In this document: one piece after another, positions 43,401-50,803 of the stretch
Numbering within the stretch: the first letter of the stretch is position 1
How the letters are laid out: each line of letters opens with the position of its first letter
IMG/VR virus record: IMGVR_UViG_3300020195_000410
Location: 1 to 64,000 of that record
Length of the DNA stretch: 64,000 nucleotides
Reading direction: 5' to 3' (one strand)
DNA from: a virus
The notes under the pieces: model-generated
Databases searched by the model: none
Told to the model about the DNA's origin: nothing
Seen by the model: only the letters and a program-made list of their open reading frames with translations
Program-made: the position numbers and the translations under genes

Positions 43401-44187
43401 GATCAGGCAAAGTCTTTAGATATTTGCCAGTGTAGGCGATAACATCTCCTTCTAATGAAGCAGAAGAGCTGCTAATAAAACCATGTTCCAAAAATCTGTC
43501 TTCGTATTTTTCTTCTGCACCACACAATCTAACCCCAGACCAACGATGTTCTCCGTTCTGGTCTTTGTAGAGAGTTCCATCGCCATAAGTGTAGCCATAA
43601 CACCAATACAATCTCTCCATTGGATTGGCATTTTCATAAACAAAATCAGAAAATACTGTTGGCCCAAAAGTAAGCTGGTCTTCTTCTTGCAAATTATCAG
43701 TAATTTCTTGATTTTTCAAAATCCAACGATGATTTTTCGTGGCATAAATATCATAAGGATCTCCGCCACGAACAACAGATATCTTATAAAGACAATCTTC
43801 CCCATAACATCTTACAATCGCTTTTTTCCAATTCCCTAAATGAGACATGACAGTGACTTTATCACCATCTTGGAAATCACAAAAACTTTTCACACCTTCA
43901 GATGTAATAAACTCTGTTTCCCTACCCAAACAATTGTAGATTCTGGCATTCTTCTTGAGGATCGGATCACCGCCAAATTGTAAGGCTCTCTGCGAACCAA
44001 GAACCTTGCGTTGTTTCACTTGTTCAAAAGCCCAAGTGATGTCCCGCTCGATTTGCGGATACCTTTTGATGTGCATATCTCGCACACGATCAACAGCCTC
44101 TGCCCACGTTTCTCTTCTTTTCTGTTCCGGCAAGTAGCGGGCGTACTTACTGGCAAATGTGTAATCTTGTAATGCTTTAACCGACAT
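40480..44187 (-). CDS. nrdJ: Ribonucleotide reductase class II, N-terminal part with two inteins and a split-intein N half
   Basis: A 1235-residue precursor. Extein segments are residues 1-85, 397-633 and 1000-1126. They carry ARIYN/CIASYCD, LLCGCGTGFSVQ, SGGVRRSATICLFS, VVNP/CVEIGLYP and ATCVKPAG. Together with the 308-residue C part the spliced enzyme is about 757 residues, like the monomeric adenosylcobalamin-dependent enzyme of Lactobacillus (739). It makes deoxyribonucleotides for phage replication without oxygen need but with host B12. Inteins sit exactly before the redox Cys, the active-site Cys of NPC.E, and the TTS after KPAG. AAGGAC precedes the ATG. Confidence 0.93.
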   Translation of the reverse strand: MSVKALQDYTFASKYARYLPEQKRRETWAEAVDRVRDMHIKRYPQIERDITWAFEQVKQRKVLGSQRALQFGGDPILKKNARIYNCLGRETEFITSEGVKSFCDFQDGDKVTVMSHLGNWKKAIVRCYGEDCLYKISVVRGGDPYDIYATKNHRWILKNQEITDNLQEEDQLTFGPTVFSDFVYENANPMERLYWCYGYTYGDGTLYKDQNGEHRWSGVRLCGAEEKYEDRFLEHGFISSSSASLEGDVIAYTGKYLKTLPDPSVDSPEMIRAFVSGYLTADGTKSRSYKVGASHGKLSPYDSIQATGQKSVDFIRKCFPIAGVYIVSETDLTGQETNFGFRSDITIKFNIVTAFGKTAKSFRVESIEHSRVDSVWCLEVEDDQSFMLPFGLPTGNCIASYCDRSRFFQECFWLLLCGCGTGFSVQKHHIAKLPKFDSIWAKETSQTTKKVYIIPDSIEGWSDSLGVLLSAYFEDGEFPEYQGTEVVFDYSLIRPEGAPLGSSSGKAPGPKPLMRALEKIRDVLNKCVMNGQKALRPIDAYDIVMHASDAVLSGGVRRSATICLFSPDDEEMATAKIGNWFIENPQRGRSNNSALLLRGKTSKEDFQKLMGYVREFGEPGFVWSDSTELVVNPCVTADTVVSTHDGLQLVENLISKQFIALVDGKPHKSSINGFWKTDVKDVIELEFDSGRTLKLTTNHKLLTTDGWKESGDITFEDDVVIHNHRSGEWRASTERKVKWLEADRESFARGYCLGHLLSDGNLVDNTSEMKWWGENREEYRSDALSLLENAGWRSPHHKDAQENSSVYSCLQSTQLSKFAESKNCLKDGKHLDVKALAGDWRYLAGLVAGYFDADGTVCVNHQKGCSLRITSINKNNLKNLQIILNSFGVFSKIYNDRYPEGDRLMPDGQGGMKLYHCQATHELCISCDNIQEFQKMIPIRNKDKIQKIQQIVDGYARTPNRSKFTDKIINKKLIGRLPVYDCTIDEVHAFDANGVYAHNCVEIGLYPVDIETGATGWEACNLCEINGRYCKSEEDYAVASKAAAIIGTCQAGYVDLDYLGPTTRKILCREALLGVSITGMMDNPGVLFDSHLQQKMAKLILDVNEEIALKIGINPTARATCVKPAGCLEFNTKIKTSEGSFTLLEIFEDQGYSFDEIKNMNKEWLELKKPLLILNENNEIENVTRLYVNGEIQTYEIPLDDGSVVKCTPWHKFKLTDETWKRADELSEGDDILSY
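40483..40809 (-). other. Split intein, N-terminal half (109 aa), at KPAG
   Basis: Residues 1127-1235. Starts CLEFNTKIKTSEG and has YEIPLDDGSVVKCTPWHKFKL (block B, TxxH). It ends ELSEGDDILSY at a stop, where a contiguous intein would continue. This is the length of known split-intein N halves. Its partner lies beyond the endonuclease gene. Confidence 0.92.
41191..42288 (-). other. Intein 2 (366 aa) with LAGLIDADG endonuclease, in the NP/C motif
   Basis: Residues 634-999. Starts CVTADTVVSTHDG, has LKLTTNHKLLT (block B), YCLGHLLSDGNL and LVAGYFDADGTV (LAGLIDADG motifs) and ends VHAFDANGVYAHN before CVEIG. Endonuclease and splicing domains both look intact. Confidence 0.92.
43000..43932 (-). other. 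Intein 1 (311 aa) with LAGLIDADG endonuclease, in the YN/C motif
   Basis: Residues 86-396 of the precursor. Starts CLGRETEFITSEG, has block B DIYATKNHRWIL, two LAGLIDADG-like helices (CYGYTYGDGTL and FVSGYLTADGTK) and ends FGLPTGN before Cys. All splicing residues (Cys1, Asn, Cys+1) are present. Confidence 0.92.
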
Positions 44188-44291
44188 GGTTTGTTCTAGT
44201 CCTTTCTTATAGGTGGAAGGTAGCTAAGCTTAACAGCTACAAAAAAATCCACCTCAATTGATTGAAAATCAGTATTAACTACTGCGATGGA

Positions 44292-46310
44292 TTATGAGGA
44301 AAGAACAGTGACATCGTTGTGTTTTTTCAATGTCAAAGTCTCACATCCATGCAGCATTGACATCAGATTTTCGTTGTGTGTGGTAACGAAAACTTGCCGT
44401 TCTTTAGCAAGTTCAAATATCATGTTGAAGATGCCAACAACACCAGCTTTGTCGATGCCCCCGCCAGTGATTTCATCAAGAAACACCAAGCTTGGGCAAC
44501 AGCCAGAGTTAAGCATCATCACATACGCAAAAGCTTGTGACACAGCCAGATTGATCCTTCTTCTCTCTCCATTCGACATGGAGTAATAGAAAGCAGGATT
44601 CCCGCTGCGAGTGATTGTTTCTTCAAGCTCGTTGTTGAATTTGAGTTCGATCTTACTGTCAATCAAATATGACAGCCAATAAGCGATACGGGCGTTGAGA
44701 GCGGGGATGATTCCATCTACCACATATCTACGAATGCCTTTGTCGCCGAACGCTTCAACCCAAAATTGATAATAAGGAAGCCGCTCCTCTGCCTGATACA
44801 TCTCTTCGGCTTTCTTATCAGACCGTTCTTTGGTGTCGGTCTTCTCAGCTTGTGCTTCAACAATGATTTCTGCGTATGGCGTTTTGCCAGTCAATTCTTC
44901 TTTAAGAACTGCACCCTGCTTACGCAACTCAGTAATCTCTGCTTCAAGCACTTGCTCTCTGGAGCTACCTTCAGGCTTGCTAATTGCAGCCAGCTTGGTG
45001 ATCTCCTTACGATATTCACGGATTTCACCTTCAAACAAAGCGATTGAACCTTCAGCAGTGCTGATGCTCTTTTGACTTGCCGCAACAGCCTGAACCCTCT
45101 TGTCCAATTCGATTGAATGTTGATCAATCGCAGCCTTCTCTTTATGGATTGTGCTGCGTTGTTCTTCCGCTGTCGTATGGCTATGCAGAAGAACTTTACC
45201 GTAACTATCCTTCTTAATAGTCCCCAAACACACTGGGCATTGGGCACCATCTTCGAGTTTGTCCAACTTCTCGATCTGCTTGAGTTGCTTATCCAACTCA
45301 AGTTGTGCTGATTTGATGGACATGTTGTGTTGTTGGATCACAGATGTAATCGCATCTCTGTGTTCCTTAGAAGATTCAAGTGTTTCACGAGCCGCAGCCA
45401 ATGGCCCTTTGACATTCTTGATCTTCTGTTCTTTGTCTTCGATCTTAGCGGTCAGTTCTGTGATTCGATCCTGACCTTTCTGCCAGTTCGTCAACTGCTC
45501 GCCAGCATCGGTGTTTTGCAACGCCGCTTGCTTCTCTTTGACACGGGCCACAAGACTCAAGAAGTCATCCTTCTTTTTCTTCTTCCACGTAGCTTCCTGC
45601 TGTTCCAAAGTTTGTATTCTTCGATCACACGCTTCCAAGTTGTTGAGCAACAGTTCGTATTCGCTGCCCAATGATTCAATCACCTTCTTGCGATCCTTCA
45701 ACAACGACTTGGCATTGTCGTGATACTTCCGATACTGATCCAAACCCAACAAGTTCTCAACGAACTCTCGCTTTGTTGGCGTGTCAGATTCAAGGAAGGA
45801 ATAGAAACTGGAATCATCGAAGATCACGATGTTGCAGAATGCGTGATGATTCATGCCCAGCTTTTCATCAATCCAATGCTGGGTCACAGTAGGCGTTCCG
45901 CCCTTGGTGACTTCAGAACTTTCATCCCAGATGTGGTCTTTGCTCTCCCACACCTGAATCTTGCCAGCAATTGATCCAGTCGATGACTTCTTGTATGTCC
46001 TCAAGACACGATAGTCATCCCACTGAATCTCAATTGTGCCTTTGTTCGCAAGAGTGTTAAGAAACTCTTTGCCTTTAAGTTTGGTCGGGCTTTTGACAGC
46101 TTTTCCGAACAAACCAATGGACAAAATTTCTTGAACAGAACTCTTCCCAGAGCCATTGCTGGCGGGGCAGTCTTTTGTGCCGGGATTGTCAAGATTGACG
46201 CCCCTGACCTGAATCACTTGACCGTAATCGGAGAAGTGAAAATGCACCCCTTCAGGGCCAAAGCACAGGATATTTTCTGCGTGTGCAGAGTGAAATTTCA
46301 GGTTTCTCAT
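44292..46310 (-). CDS. Recombination endonuclease subunit, T4 gp46-like (SbcC/Rad50 type)
   Basis: A 672-residue SMC-like ATPase. Walker A SNGSGKSS is near residue 52; long coiled coils flank a zinc hook QCPVCLG at the centre. The C-terminal MSNGERRRINLAVSQAF signature and LVFLDEI..G Walker B close the head. With gp47 it resects DNA ends for recombination-dependent replication. The glycosyltransferase-like gene separates it from gp47, unlike T4. Confidence 0.92.
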   Translation of the reverse strand: MRNLKFHSAHAENILCFGPEGVHFHFSDYGQVIQVRGVNLDNPGTKDCPASNGSGKSSVQEILSIGLFGKAVKSPTKLKGKEFLNTLANKGTIEIQWDDYRVLRTYKKSSTGSIAGKIQVWESKDHIWDESSEVTKGGTPTVTQHWIDEKLGMNHHAFCNIVIFDDSSFYSFLESDTPTKREFVENLLGLDQYRKYHDNAKSLLKDRKKVIESLGSEYELLLNNLEACDRRIQTLEQQEATWKKKKKDDFLSLVARVKEKQAALQNTDAGEQLTNWQKGQDRITELTAKIEDKEQKIKNVKGPLAAARETLESSKEHRDAITSVIQQHNMSIKSAQLELDKQLKQIEKLDKLEDGAQCPVCLGTIKKDSYGKVLLHSHTTAEEQRSTIHKEKAAIDQHSIELDKRVQAVAASQKSISTAEGSIALFEGEIREYRKEITKLAAISKPEGSSREQVLEAEITELRKQGAVLKEELTGKTPYAEIIVEAQAEKTDTKERSDKKAEEMYQAEERLPYYQFWVEAFGDKGIRRYVVDGIIPALNARIAYWLSYLIDSKIELKFNNELEETITRSGNPAFYYSMSNGERRRINLAVSQAFAYVMMLNSGCCPSLVFLDEITGGGIDKAGVVGIFNMIFELAKERQVFVTTHNENLMSMLHGCETLTLKKHNDVTVLSS

Positions 46311-46344
46311 GCCAACTCCATTCTAGGACAGCCATCTTAAAGCA

Positions 46345-47187
46345 TCAGTCGAGATGCGACAAGAGAGATTGTCTTAAAGAATCATCCAGCCTATCCCATT
46401 GGTGAATTACAGCATACGGTTGTCCTTGAGGATTCTTTAAGACACCATCTTCATGCTGCGGCTGAACAACGCCTTCTTTGACGCCTTCTCCAGTTAAACA
46501 AAGCCAATCGTGTTGCGGATAGGAAACAGAGTACGAAGCGTCTTCATTCAGAATTGTCATAAGATAATTGATGGCAGATTGATCTGTGCATCGACCACGA
46601 GTCTTTAACATTGTGGCCCAAATCAAAAGGTGGAAATTCATAAGAGCTTGAGGAGTTCCTAAAGAAACACCTCCATTAACAACCCGTTTATCTTTGATGT
46701 CTTTAAGATGCACTGCTGGAACATCACTTTGGAACTCAAAGTTATCAATACAGGCAAATCCACTTTGTGAAACCTTGAATCCTTCTGATGTTAGAACAAC
46801 AAAATGATCCAAGAAGTCCTTGTTGCCATGAACGCTGCCAAACCTTGCTTTCCAAGCATCAACCCATTCAAAAGGACTTTGTTGAAACAGCACATCTCGG
46901 CAATCTGTAATAATGGCACAACGATACTTATGGCCATGATCATTCAGATAGTTCCAATAAGCAAGATGCCTGTCACGGAATAGATTCGTTAACTCCGTGA
47001 CAGGCACATAAGCAATCTCATAGAAGTCCAATTTGTCGAGAACTTCTTCGGAAAGGTTGTCGTCTGTAAGAAGTACAACATCTGCTTCTGGAACTCGTTT
47101 GGTTGATTGGATATACGACCAAAAGCATGGATCGTTTAGGACCGGACCATTACCAAAGGTTAAGATGAGATTAGGTCTTCTAAGCAT
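46345..47187 (-). CDS. Glycosyltransferase-like protein inserted between gp46 and gp47 genes
   Basis: A 280-residue protein with ADVVLLTDDN, CAIITDCRDVLFQ (DxD-like), NGGVSLGTPQALM and CTDQSAINYL, the order seen in GT-A transferases such as plant-like and LPS family 8/77-like enzymes. Overlaps gp47-like gene by 28 bases. The placement inside a recombination operon suggests late acquisition. Substrate unknown. Confidence 0.65.
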   Translation of the reverse strand: MLRRPNLILTFGNGPVLNDPCFWSYIQSTKRVPEADVVLLTDDNLSEEVLDKLDFYEIAYVPVTELTNLFRDRHLAYWNYLNDHGHKYRCAIITDCRDVLFQQSPFEWVDAWKARFGSVHGNKDFLDHFVVLTSEGFKVSQSGFACIDNFEFQSDVPAVHLKDIKDKRVVNGGVSLGTPQALMNFHLLIWATMLKTRGRCTDQSAINYLMTILNEDASYSVSYPQHDWLCLTGEGVKEGVVQPQHEDGVLKNPQGQPYAVIHQWDRLDDSLRQSLLSHLD

Positions 47188-48248
47188 TCTTCTCCGGCAG
47201 CAAGCAGCAGTTTTTCGTCCAGCCCATCTGGAACGCCCTTGTCTTTGATGTACTTTTCCAGCATCTGCTTGGTATCCATCAAGATTGATCGTGCTTCTTC
47301 TATAACAGAAGAGTCCTGATCCTCGATTTTCTTGTCGTTCTGTTTCACATCGACCGTCAGAGGCTTATATTCACGGGCAATTTTTCTTTGAAGATCAATC
47401 AGATCTTTCTTGCCCATATCGTCGGATGTGATCCTTACGAATTGATTAGTCAGATTGTAAGCCTCATTTTCAACATCTTGTTCTGAAACAATCAGATGTT
47501 TGGGGCTGAAATCATTGACAACGTATTCCTTCTCCATCGTCTCCAGATCGAGGATGATCAGATGTTTCTTCTGGAATGCTTCACCATAAGTCAATTGAAG
47601 TGGTGAACCAACATATTCAGCCTTTGCCGTAAGCGGCTGTGCTCCATGATAGTGGCCAAGCATGGTCATTTCCCATGGCTCAAACAGCGATGCGTCCACA
47701 TGGATCATCTCTCTGTCATGTTCCACGATCACATCAGACCTGACTCCATAGAATGTGTTGGTCTGTGCTCCGCTGACAGCCATGTGGCCGAGCAAAATGT
47801 CTCCCACGCCATTCTTCTTGAAGTTGTTCAAGTCGCCAATGGGGTTCTCGCTGTATGGAAGCCAGTCGATCTTCCTGCCTCCGAGTTCCATTGAAGTTGG
47901 ACTTTGGACAATCGAGATTCTTGGAATCGCCGACAATGGTTTCACAGAGTTGATGTCACAACTCTCTTTGTGGTACATGTCATGATTTCCAACCAACAGA
48001 AACATCTGTCTGGTGGATGCGTCATTCAACATGTGCTTCATGAAGACATCGAATGTCATCAAGTAGTTCTTGGTGTCGATCTTGGATCGTTCGTGGAACA
48101 GATCGCCAAGGAAGAAGATGTAATCAACATTCCTTTCTCCGGCAGTCTGGAAGATCCACTCCAGAACGTCGAGACAATCCTTGAGACGTTCAACCCTGTC
48201 CTTGTGGTCGTGAAGATGCAGGTCACTAAAAACAAGTGCTTTAGCCAT
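47160..48248 (-). CDS. Recombination endonuclease subunit, T4 gp47-like (SbcD/Mre11 type)
   Basis: A 362-residue metallophosphatase. FSDLHLHDH, FFLGDLFHERS, LLVGNHDMYH and GHYHGAQ carry the metal ligands of the Mre11/SbcD family. The C-terminal 100 residues are helical and should bind gp46. Partner of the 44292 gene. The ATG overlaps the upstream cupin gene by 8 bases. Confidence 0.92.
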   Translation of the reverse strand: MAKALVFSDLHLHDHKDRVERLKDCLDVLEWIFQTAGERNVDYIFFLGDLFHERSKIDTKNYLMTFDVFMKHMLNDASTRQMFLLVGNHDMYHKESCDINSVKPLSAIPRISIVQSPTSMELGGRKIDWLPYSENPIGDLNNFKKNGVGDILLGHMAVSGAQTNTFYGVRSDVIVEHDREMIHVDASLFEPWEMTMLGHYHGAQPLTAKAEYVGSPLQLTYGEAFQKKHLIILDLETMEKEYVVNDFSPKHLIVSEQDVENEAYNLTNQFVRITSDDMGKKDLIDLQRKIAREYKPLTVDVKQNDKKIEDQDSSVIEEARSILMDTKQMLEKYIKDKGVPDGLDEKLLLAAGEECLEDLISS

Positions 48249-48636
48249 GTGGTTTCCTTTGAATTTCTTTCCTGCCCCAAGTCAGAGTACGAATATATTG
48301 ATCGTTCTCTTCTGTCCAAGTTTTGGACCAAGGCCCTGTAAAGAGAATAGAGAGCGTGTTCGGCTTTGATTTCAAAAGCCGATGGTTGTAGGCACGAGGA
48401 ATGAAGCGAATGCTGGGACCGATCCATTTTCTGTAAGTTTCGGACCCTTCTTTAACTTCTTCTTCGTAGCCGCCAGAAAGCAAGATGGCGATACCATCAA
48501 AGGCGTGCGTGTGGAACCGGTCTTGCTCGACCGTATTGAAGATGTGGAAGTAGATGCTGAAAAACCGCTTCCACTCAAAAATGGTGTAGCGTTCCAGAAA
48601 ACCTTCGCCGAGAGCTATCCTTGCTTTCTTAAACAT
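48241..48636 (-). CDS. Small cupin-like protein, 131 aa
   Basis: RFHTHAFDGIAILLSGGYEEEV and IRFIPRAYNHRLL provide a His pattern of a single-domain cupin; TLSILFTGPWSKTW recalls the larger cupin at 32059. It precedes and overlaps gp47. Role unknown. Confidence 0.65.
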   Translation of the reverse strand: MFKKARIALGEGFLERYTIFEWKRFFSIYFHIFNTVEQDRFHTHAFDGIAILLSGGYEEEVKEGSETYRKWIGPSIRFIPRAYNHRLLKSKPNTLSILFTGPWSKTWTEENDQYIRTLTWGRKEIQRKPHG

Positions 48637-48676
48637 CGAGGCATTCTAACAGAACACCTTTCTGTAAGTAAAGGCA

Positions 48677-49069
48677 TCAACTCAATAAAGCACCGTCTGA
48701 TGGAGGACCACCAGATCCCATTCCCGGAGGAGGTCCGCCACCCGGAGGACCGCCCGGTGGTGGGTTTTGGGCAGAAAGTTCTGCCTTCTGAGACTTATAC
48801 TTCTTCAGTTGCTTCTCTTGTTCTATGGGTTGATGTCCCAAGATTGAGTCCAAAACATCCCAGACATCCGCATGTTGTGGGATTGGCTGCGGCTCTGGTG
48901 GAGTTGGTGCTGCACCGCCCGGAGGAGGTCCGCCCATACCGCCACCCATAGGATCGCCACCCGGAGGTCCGCCCATTCCACCGGCCATTGGGTCCATCGG
49001 CGGTGCCCCCGGTGGGCCACCGCCCATACCCGGATCTTGCTCTAATAAGATGAAGTGTCTGAAACGCAT
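48677..49069 (-). CDS. Gly/Pro/Met-rich low-complexity protein, 130 aa
   Basis: From ATG 49069: MRFRHFILLEQDPGMGGG, then repeated GGPPG/GGMGGP units, a helical segment (DVWDVLDSILGHQPIEQEKQLKKY), and again Gly-Pro runs. The central helix and the N-terminus are the only ordered parts. Similar in style to the gene at 35947. TAAATA (49075-49080, minus sense) is just upstream. Function unknown; possibly a virion scaffold or core component. Confidence 0.6.
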   Translation of the reverse strand: MRFRHFILLEQDPGMGGGPPGAPPMDPMAGGMGGPPGGDPMGGGMGGPPPGGAAPTPPEPQPIPQHADVWDVLDSILGHQPIEQEKQLKKYKSQKAELSAQNPPPGGPPGGGPPPGMGSGGPPSDGALLS

Positions 49070-49121
49070 ACATCTATTTAGAACTTTGCAGTGCAAAAAT
49101 TGGGTTGAAAACAAATTGGAC

Positions 49122-49150
49122 TTGGCAAACTCAATTCCAGCCATTACAAT
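49122..49150 (+). promoter_or_regulatory. Sigma70-type promoter TTGGCA-17-TACAAT
   Basis: TTGGCA (49122-49127), 17-base spacer, TACAAT (49145-49150), about 75 bases before the membrane protein ATG at 49225, with AAGGAG as ribosome site. Confidence 0.7.
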
Positions 49151-49224
49151 TGGGTCCGCACTGGCAGCAATGTGGCTGCAAAACGCATGAGAATCCCGTT
49201 GGAACCCGTTTCAAGGAGTGAAAG

Positions 49225-49899
49225 ATGAATCAGATTGGCGAATTTCTAGGGCAGTACGCCACCAAGGAAGTGCTCACCGTAATGGGAGCACTCGTCACCG
49301 CTTGGCTGGGATGGAAAGCTGCAAAGGGCAGTTACGGCATGGTCGCCAGCATCGCCAAAAAGGCGAGCTTCATGGGTCTGGCTTCTGCTGCAATGCTCGC
49401 TGTTGGCCTCGGTGCGGCAGGACTTGGGATCGGCGAACTCAACAGCCGCCCACCGGTGAAAGAAGAGACCAATGTTGTTGGTCTCAGCAATCACGATCTT
49501 CTGAAGATCGTTGGAAACGAGAAGGCTTCGCCAGAACTCGTGAAGGCAATTCTGGAATACGCCAAGGCTCGTGACAAGAGCGACAACAAGCCTGCACCGA
49601 AGATCGAGCAGGCCAGCACGAAGGTTGCCTACAGGATCGAAGACAACAAGTTGATCCCTGTCTCACTGGAAGAGCCTGTTCTCAAAACTCCCTACGAAGA
49701 GATCACTATCGACCCTGTGAAGGAGTCTGTCGCTTCGGCGGAAGAGTCCATTGTGTCGCTGCCAATGGCATGGGCACTCATCGGAATGGGCATCGCTACC
49801 TCGATCTCCGGCATCGCCGTGTTTGCCAACCGGCACAACAAACGCAACACTGATGACCCGAACCACCCGAACTTCGAGTCTCAGTTCAAGCGTGCTTGA
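49225..49899 (+). CDS. Membrane protein with two hydrophobic segments, 224 aa
   Basis: Segments at about residues 17-31 and 47-68 near the N-terminus, and SLPMAWALIGMGIATSISGIAVFA near 177-200. A charged loop lies between, with PVSLEEPVLKTPYEEITIDPVKESV. It has its own early promoter and terminator, so it is a separately controlled early gene. No family recognised. G/C-richer than its neighbours. Confidence 0.7.
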   Translation: MNQIGEFLGQYATKEVLTVMGALVTAWLGWKAAKGSYGMVASIAKKASFMGLASAAMLAVGLGAAGLGIGELNSRPPVKEETNVVGLSNHDLLKIVGNEKASPELVKAILEYAKARDKSDNKPAPKIEQASTKVAYRIEDNKLIPVSLEEPVLKTPYEEITIDPVKESVASAEESIVSLPMAWALIGMGIATSISGIAVFANRHNKRNTDDPNHPNFESQFKRA

Positions 49900-50010
49900 A
49901 AACTGATCCGAAGCTGGGTGTAGGATCAGCAAGGAAGGTGTGTGAGGGTGGAACCCAGCAACCACCGCACTCAAAGTAGATCTGGAAAATGATCTCGCCT
50001 GCTTTACCAG

Positions 50011-50044
50011 CCCCGGACGACTTTGCAGTCGTCCGGGGTTTTTT
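50011..50044 (+). terminator. Intrinsic terminator after the membrane protein gene
   Basis: CCCCGGACGAC (50011-50021), loop TTTGCA, GTCGTCCGGGG (50028-50038), then six T. It insulates the following tRNA operon, which has its own promoter. Confidence 0.9.
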
Positions 50045-50141
50045 CTTTTGAAAAGATTCAGAATCCTGTGAACCTTTCCTGAACCAACTGCGTCTATTAT
50101 TCTGTGCGAGCAACGATCTCAAAAATTTTTGAGAATAGGGC

Positions 50142-50170
50142 TTGCAAAATTTGTTCGAGACGACTACTAT
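50142..50170 (+). promoter_or_regulatory. Sigma70-type promoter of the tRNA operon, TTGCAA-17-TACTAT
   Basis: TTGCAA (50142-50147), 17-base spacer, TACTAT (50165-50170). The expected start is near 50177, directly before a GTGAGC/GCTCAC hairpin (50181-50197) that could protect the 5' end. Identical hexamers and spacing to the promoter at 24530. Confidence 0.82.
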
Positions 50171-50221
50171 ATCATTACACGTGAGCGAAGTGCTCACACA
50201 ACGAGAGAAAAAGAGTTCATC

Positions 50222-50278
50222 ATGCGATCCTTGCTAAGTTCATTGTCGAGTCTGTTTTATTCCCTTACAAGGGGATAA
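50222..50278 (+). CDS. Leader peptide of the tRNA operon, rich in Leu/Ser/Phe/Tyr codons
   Basis: An 18-codon frame, MRSLLSSLSSLFYSLTRG, stop TAA 50276-50278. Thirteen of 18 residues are Leu, Ser, Phe or Tyr. Codons used are TCC, TTG, CTA, AGT, TCA, TTG, TCG, AGT, CTG, TTT, TAT, TCC, CTT. These need ten of the eleven anticodons found in the downstream array (only TAA for TTA is missing). It lies between promoter and intrinsic terminator, the layout of amino-acid attenuators such as those of trp, his and leu operons. The ribosome site (AAGAG, 7 bases upstream) is modest. Expression is inferred, not shown. Confidence 0.78.
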   Translation: MRSLLSSLSSLFYSLTRG

Positions 50279-50279
50279 C

Positions 50280-50350
50280 GCAACCGCTATGGACTATGCT
50301 CAGGGAAAAAAGCCCGGCAACCCAAGTGGTTGCCGGGCTTTTTTGTTTTT
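50280..50350 (+). terminator. Attenuator terminator with possible competing stem
   Basis: AGCCCGGCAACC (50311-50322), loop CAAGT, GGTTGCCGGGCT (50328-50339) and a T-run form a strong terminator before the first tRNA. GCAACCGCT at 50280-50288, right after the leader stop, can pair with AGTGGTTGC at 50325-50333 (nine pairs, one G-U) and so compete for the terminator's second arm. A ribosome finishing the leader would cover it; one stalled on an earlier codon would not. Confidence 0.75.
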
Positions 50351-50384
50351 GTCGCTAATGTGAAAGAAGGAAAAGAACGAAGAC

Positions 50385-50458
50385 GGTGATGTAGACCAAT
50401 GGCAGGAGTCGCCAGCATGAGAGGCTGGACAGTGTGGGTTCGAATCCCACCATCACCA
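50385..50458 (+). tRNA. tRNA-Leu(GAG), short variable arm
   Basis: Acceptor GGTGATG/CATCACC, anticodon loop ATGAGAG on stem CCAGC/GCTGG, variable region ACAGT (5 bases), T-arm GTGGG TTCGAAT CCCAC, discriminator A. D-loop AATGGCAGG resembles the type II Leu tRNAs here (AACGGCAGA). Confidence 0.85.
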
Positions 50459-50464
50459 CTAGAT

Positions 50465-50538
50465 GCCCAAGTAGACCAACGGCAGGAGTCGTCAGTTTCA
50501 AAAACTGAACAGTGTGAGTTCGAGTCTCACCTTGGGTA
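50465..50538 (+). tRNA. tRNA-Leu(CAA), short variable arm
   Basis: Acceptor GCCCAAG/CTTGGGT (G-U at the end), anticodon loop TTCAAAA, variable ACAGT, T-arm GTGAG TTCGAGT CTCAC, discriminator A. Confidence 0.85.
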
Positions 50539-50541
50539 TAT

Positions 50542-50615
50542 GGCACCGTAGACCAACGGCAGGAGTCGCCAGCATCAGAGGCTGGATAGTGTGGGTTCGA
50601 ATCCCACCGGTGCTA
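50542..50615 (+). tRNA. tRNA-Leu(CAG), short variable arm
   Basis: Acceptor GGCACCG/CGGTGCT, anticodon loop ATCAGAG, variable ATAGT, T-arm GTGGG TTCGAAT CCCAC, discriminator A. Confidence 0.85.
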
Positions 50616-50626
50616 CTACAAATTTT

Positions 50627-50706
50627 GGAAGTGCTGCTGTGTGGGAACAGGCCGTCGCTGTAACCGACGTGTCTCTGACTAGGGGGTTCGATTCCTCACA
50701 CTTCCA
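50627..50706 (+). tRNA. tRNA-Tyr(GTA) 1
   Basis: Acceptor GGAAGTG/CACTTCC, anticodon loop CTGTAAC on CGTCG/CGACG, long variable arm as expected for bacterial Tyr, T-loop TTCGATT, discriminator A. Confidence 0.85.
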
Positions 50707-50715
50707 CTGATGATT

Positions 50716-50799
50716 GCCCATGTGGTGAAACAGGTAAACGCACATGTTTCAAAAACATGCCTCTTAAGTGAGTTGCAGGTTCGATTCCTGCCATGGGCA
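50716..50799 (+). tRNA. tRNA-Leu(CAA), type II, copy 1
   Basis: Acceptor GCCCATG/CATGGGC, anticodon loop TTCAAAA on CATGT/ACATG, long variable arm (CCTCTTAAGTGAGT), T-loop TTCGATT, discriminator A. Confidence 0.92.
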
Positions 50800-50803
50800 C
50801 TAT

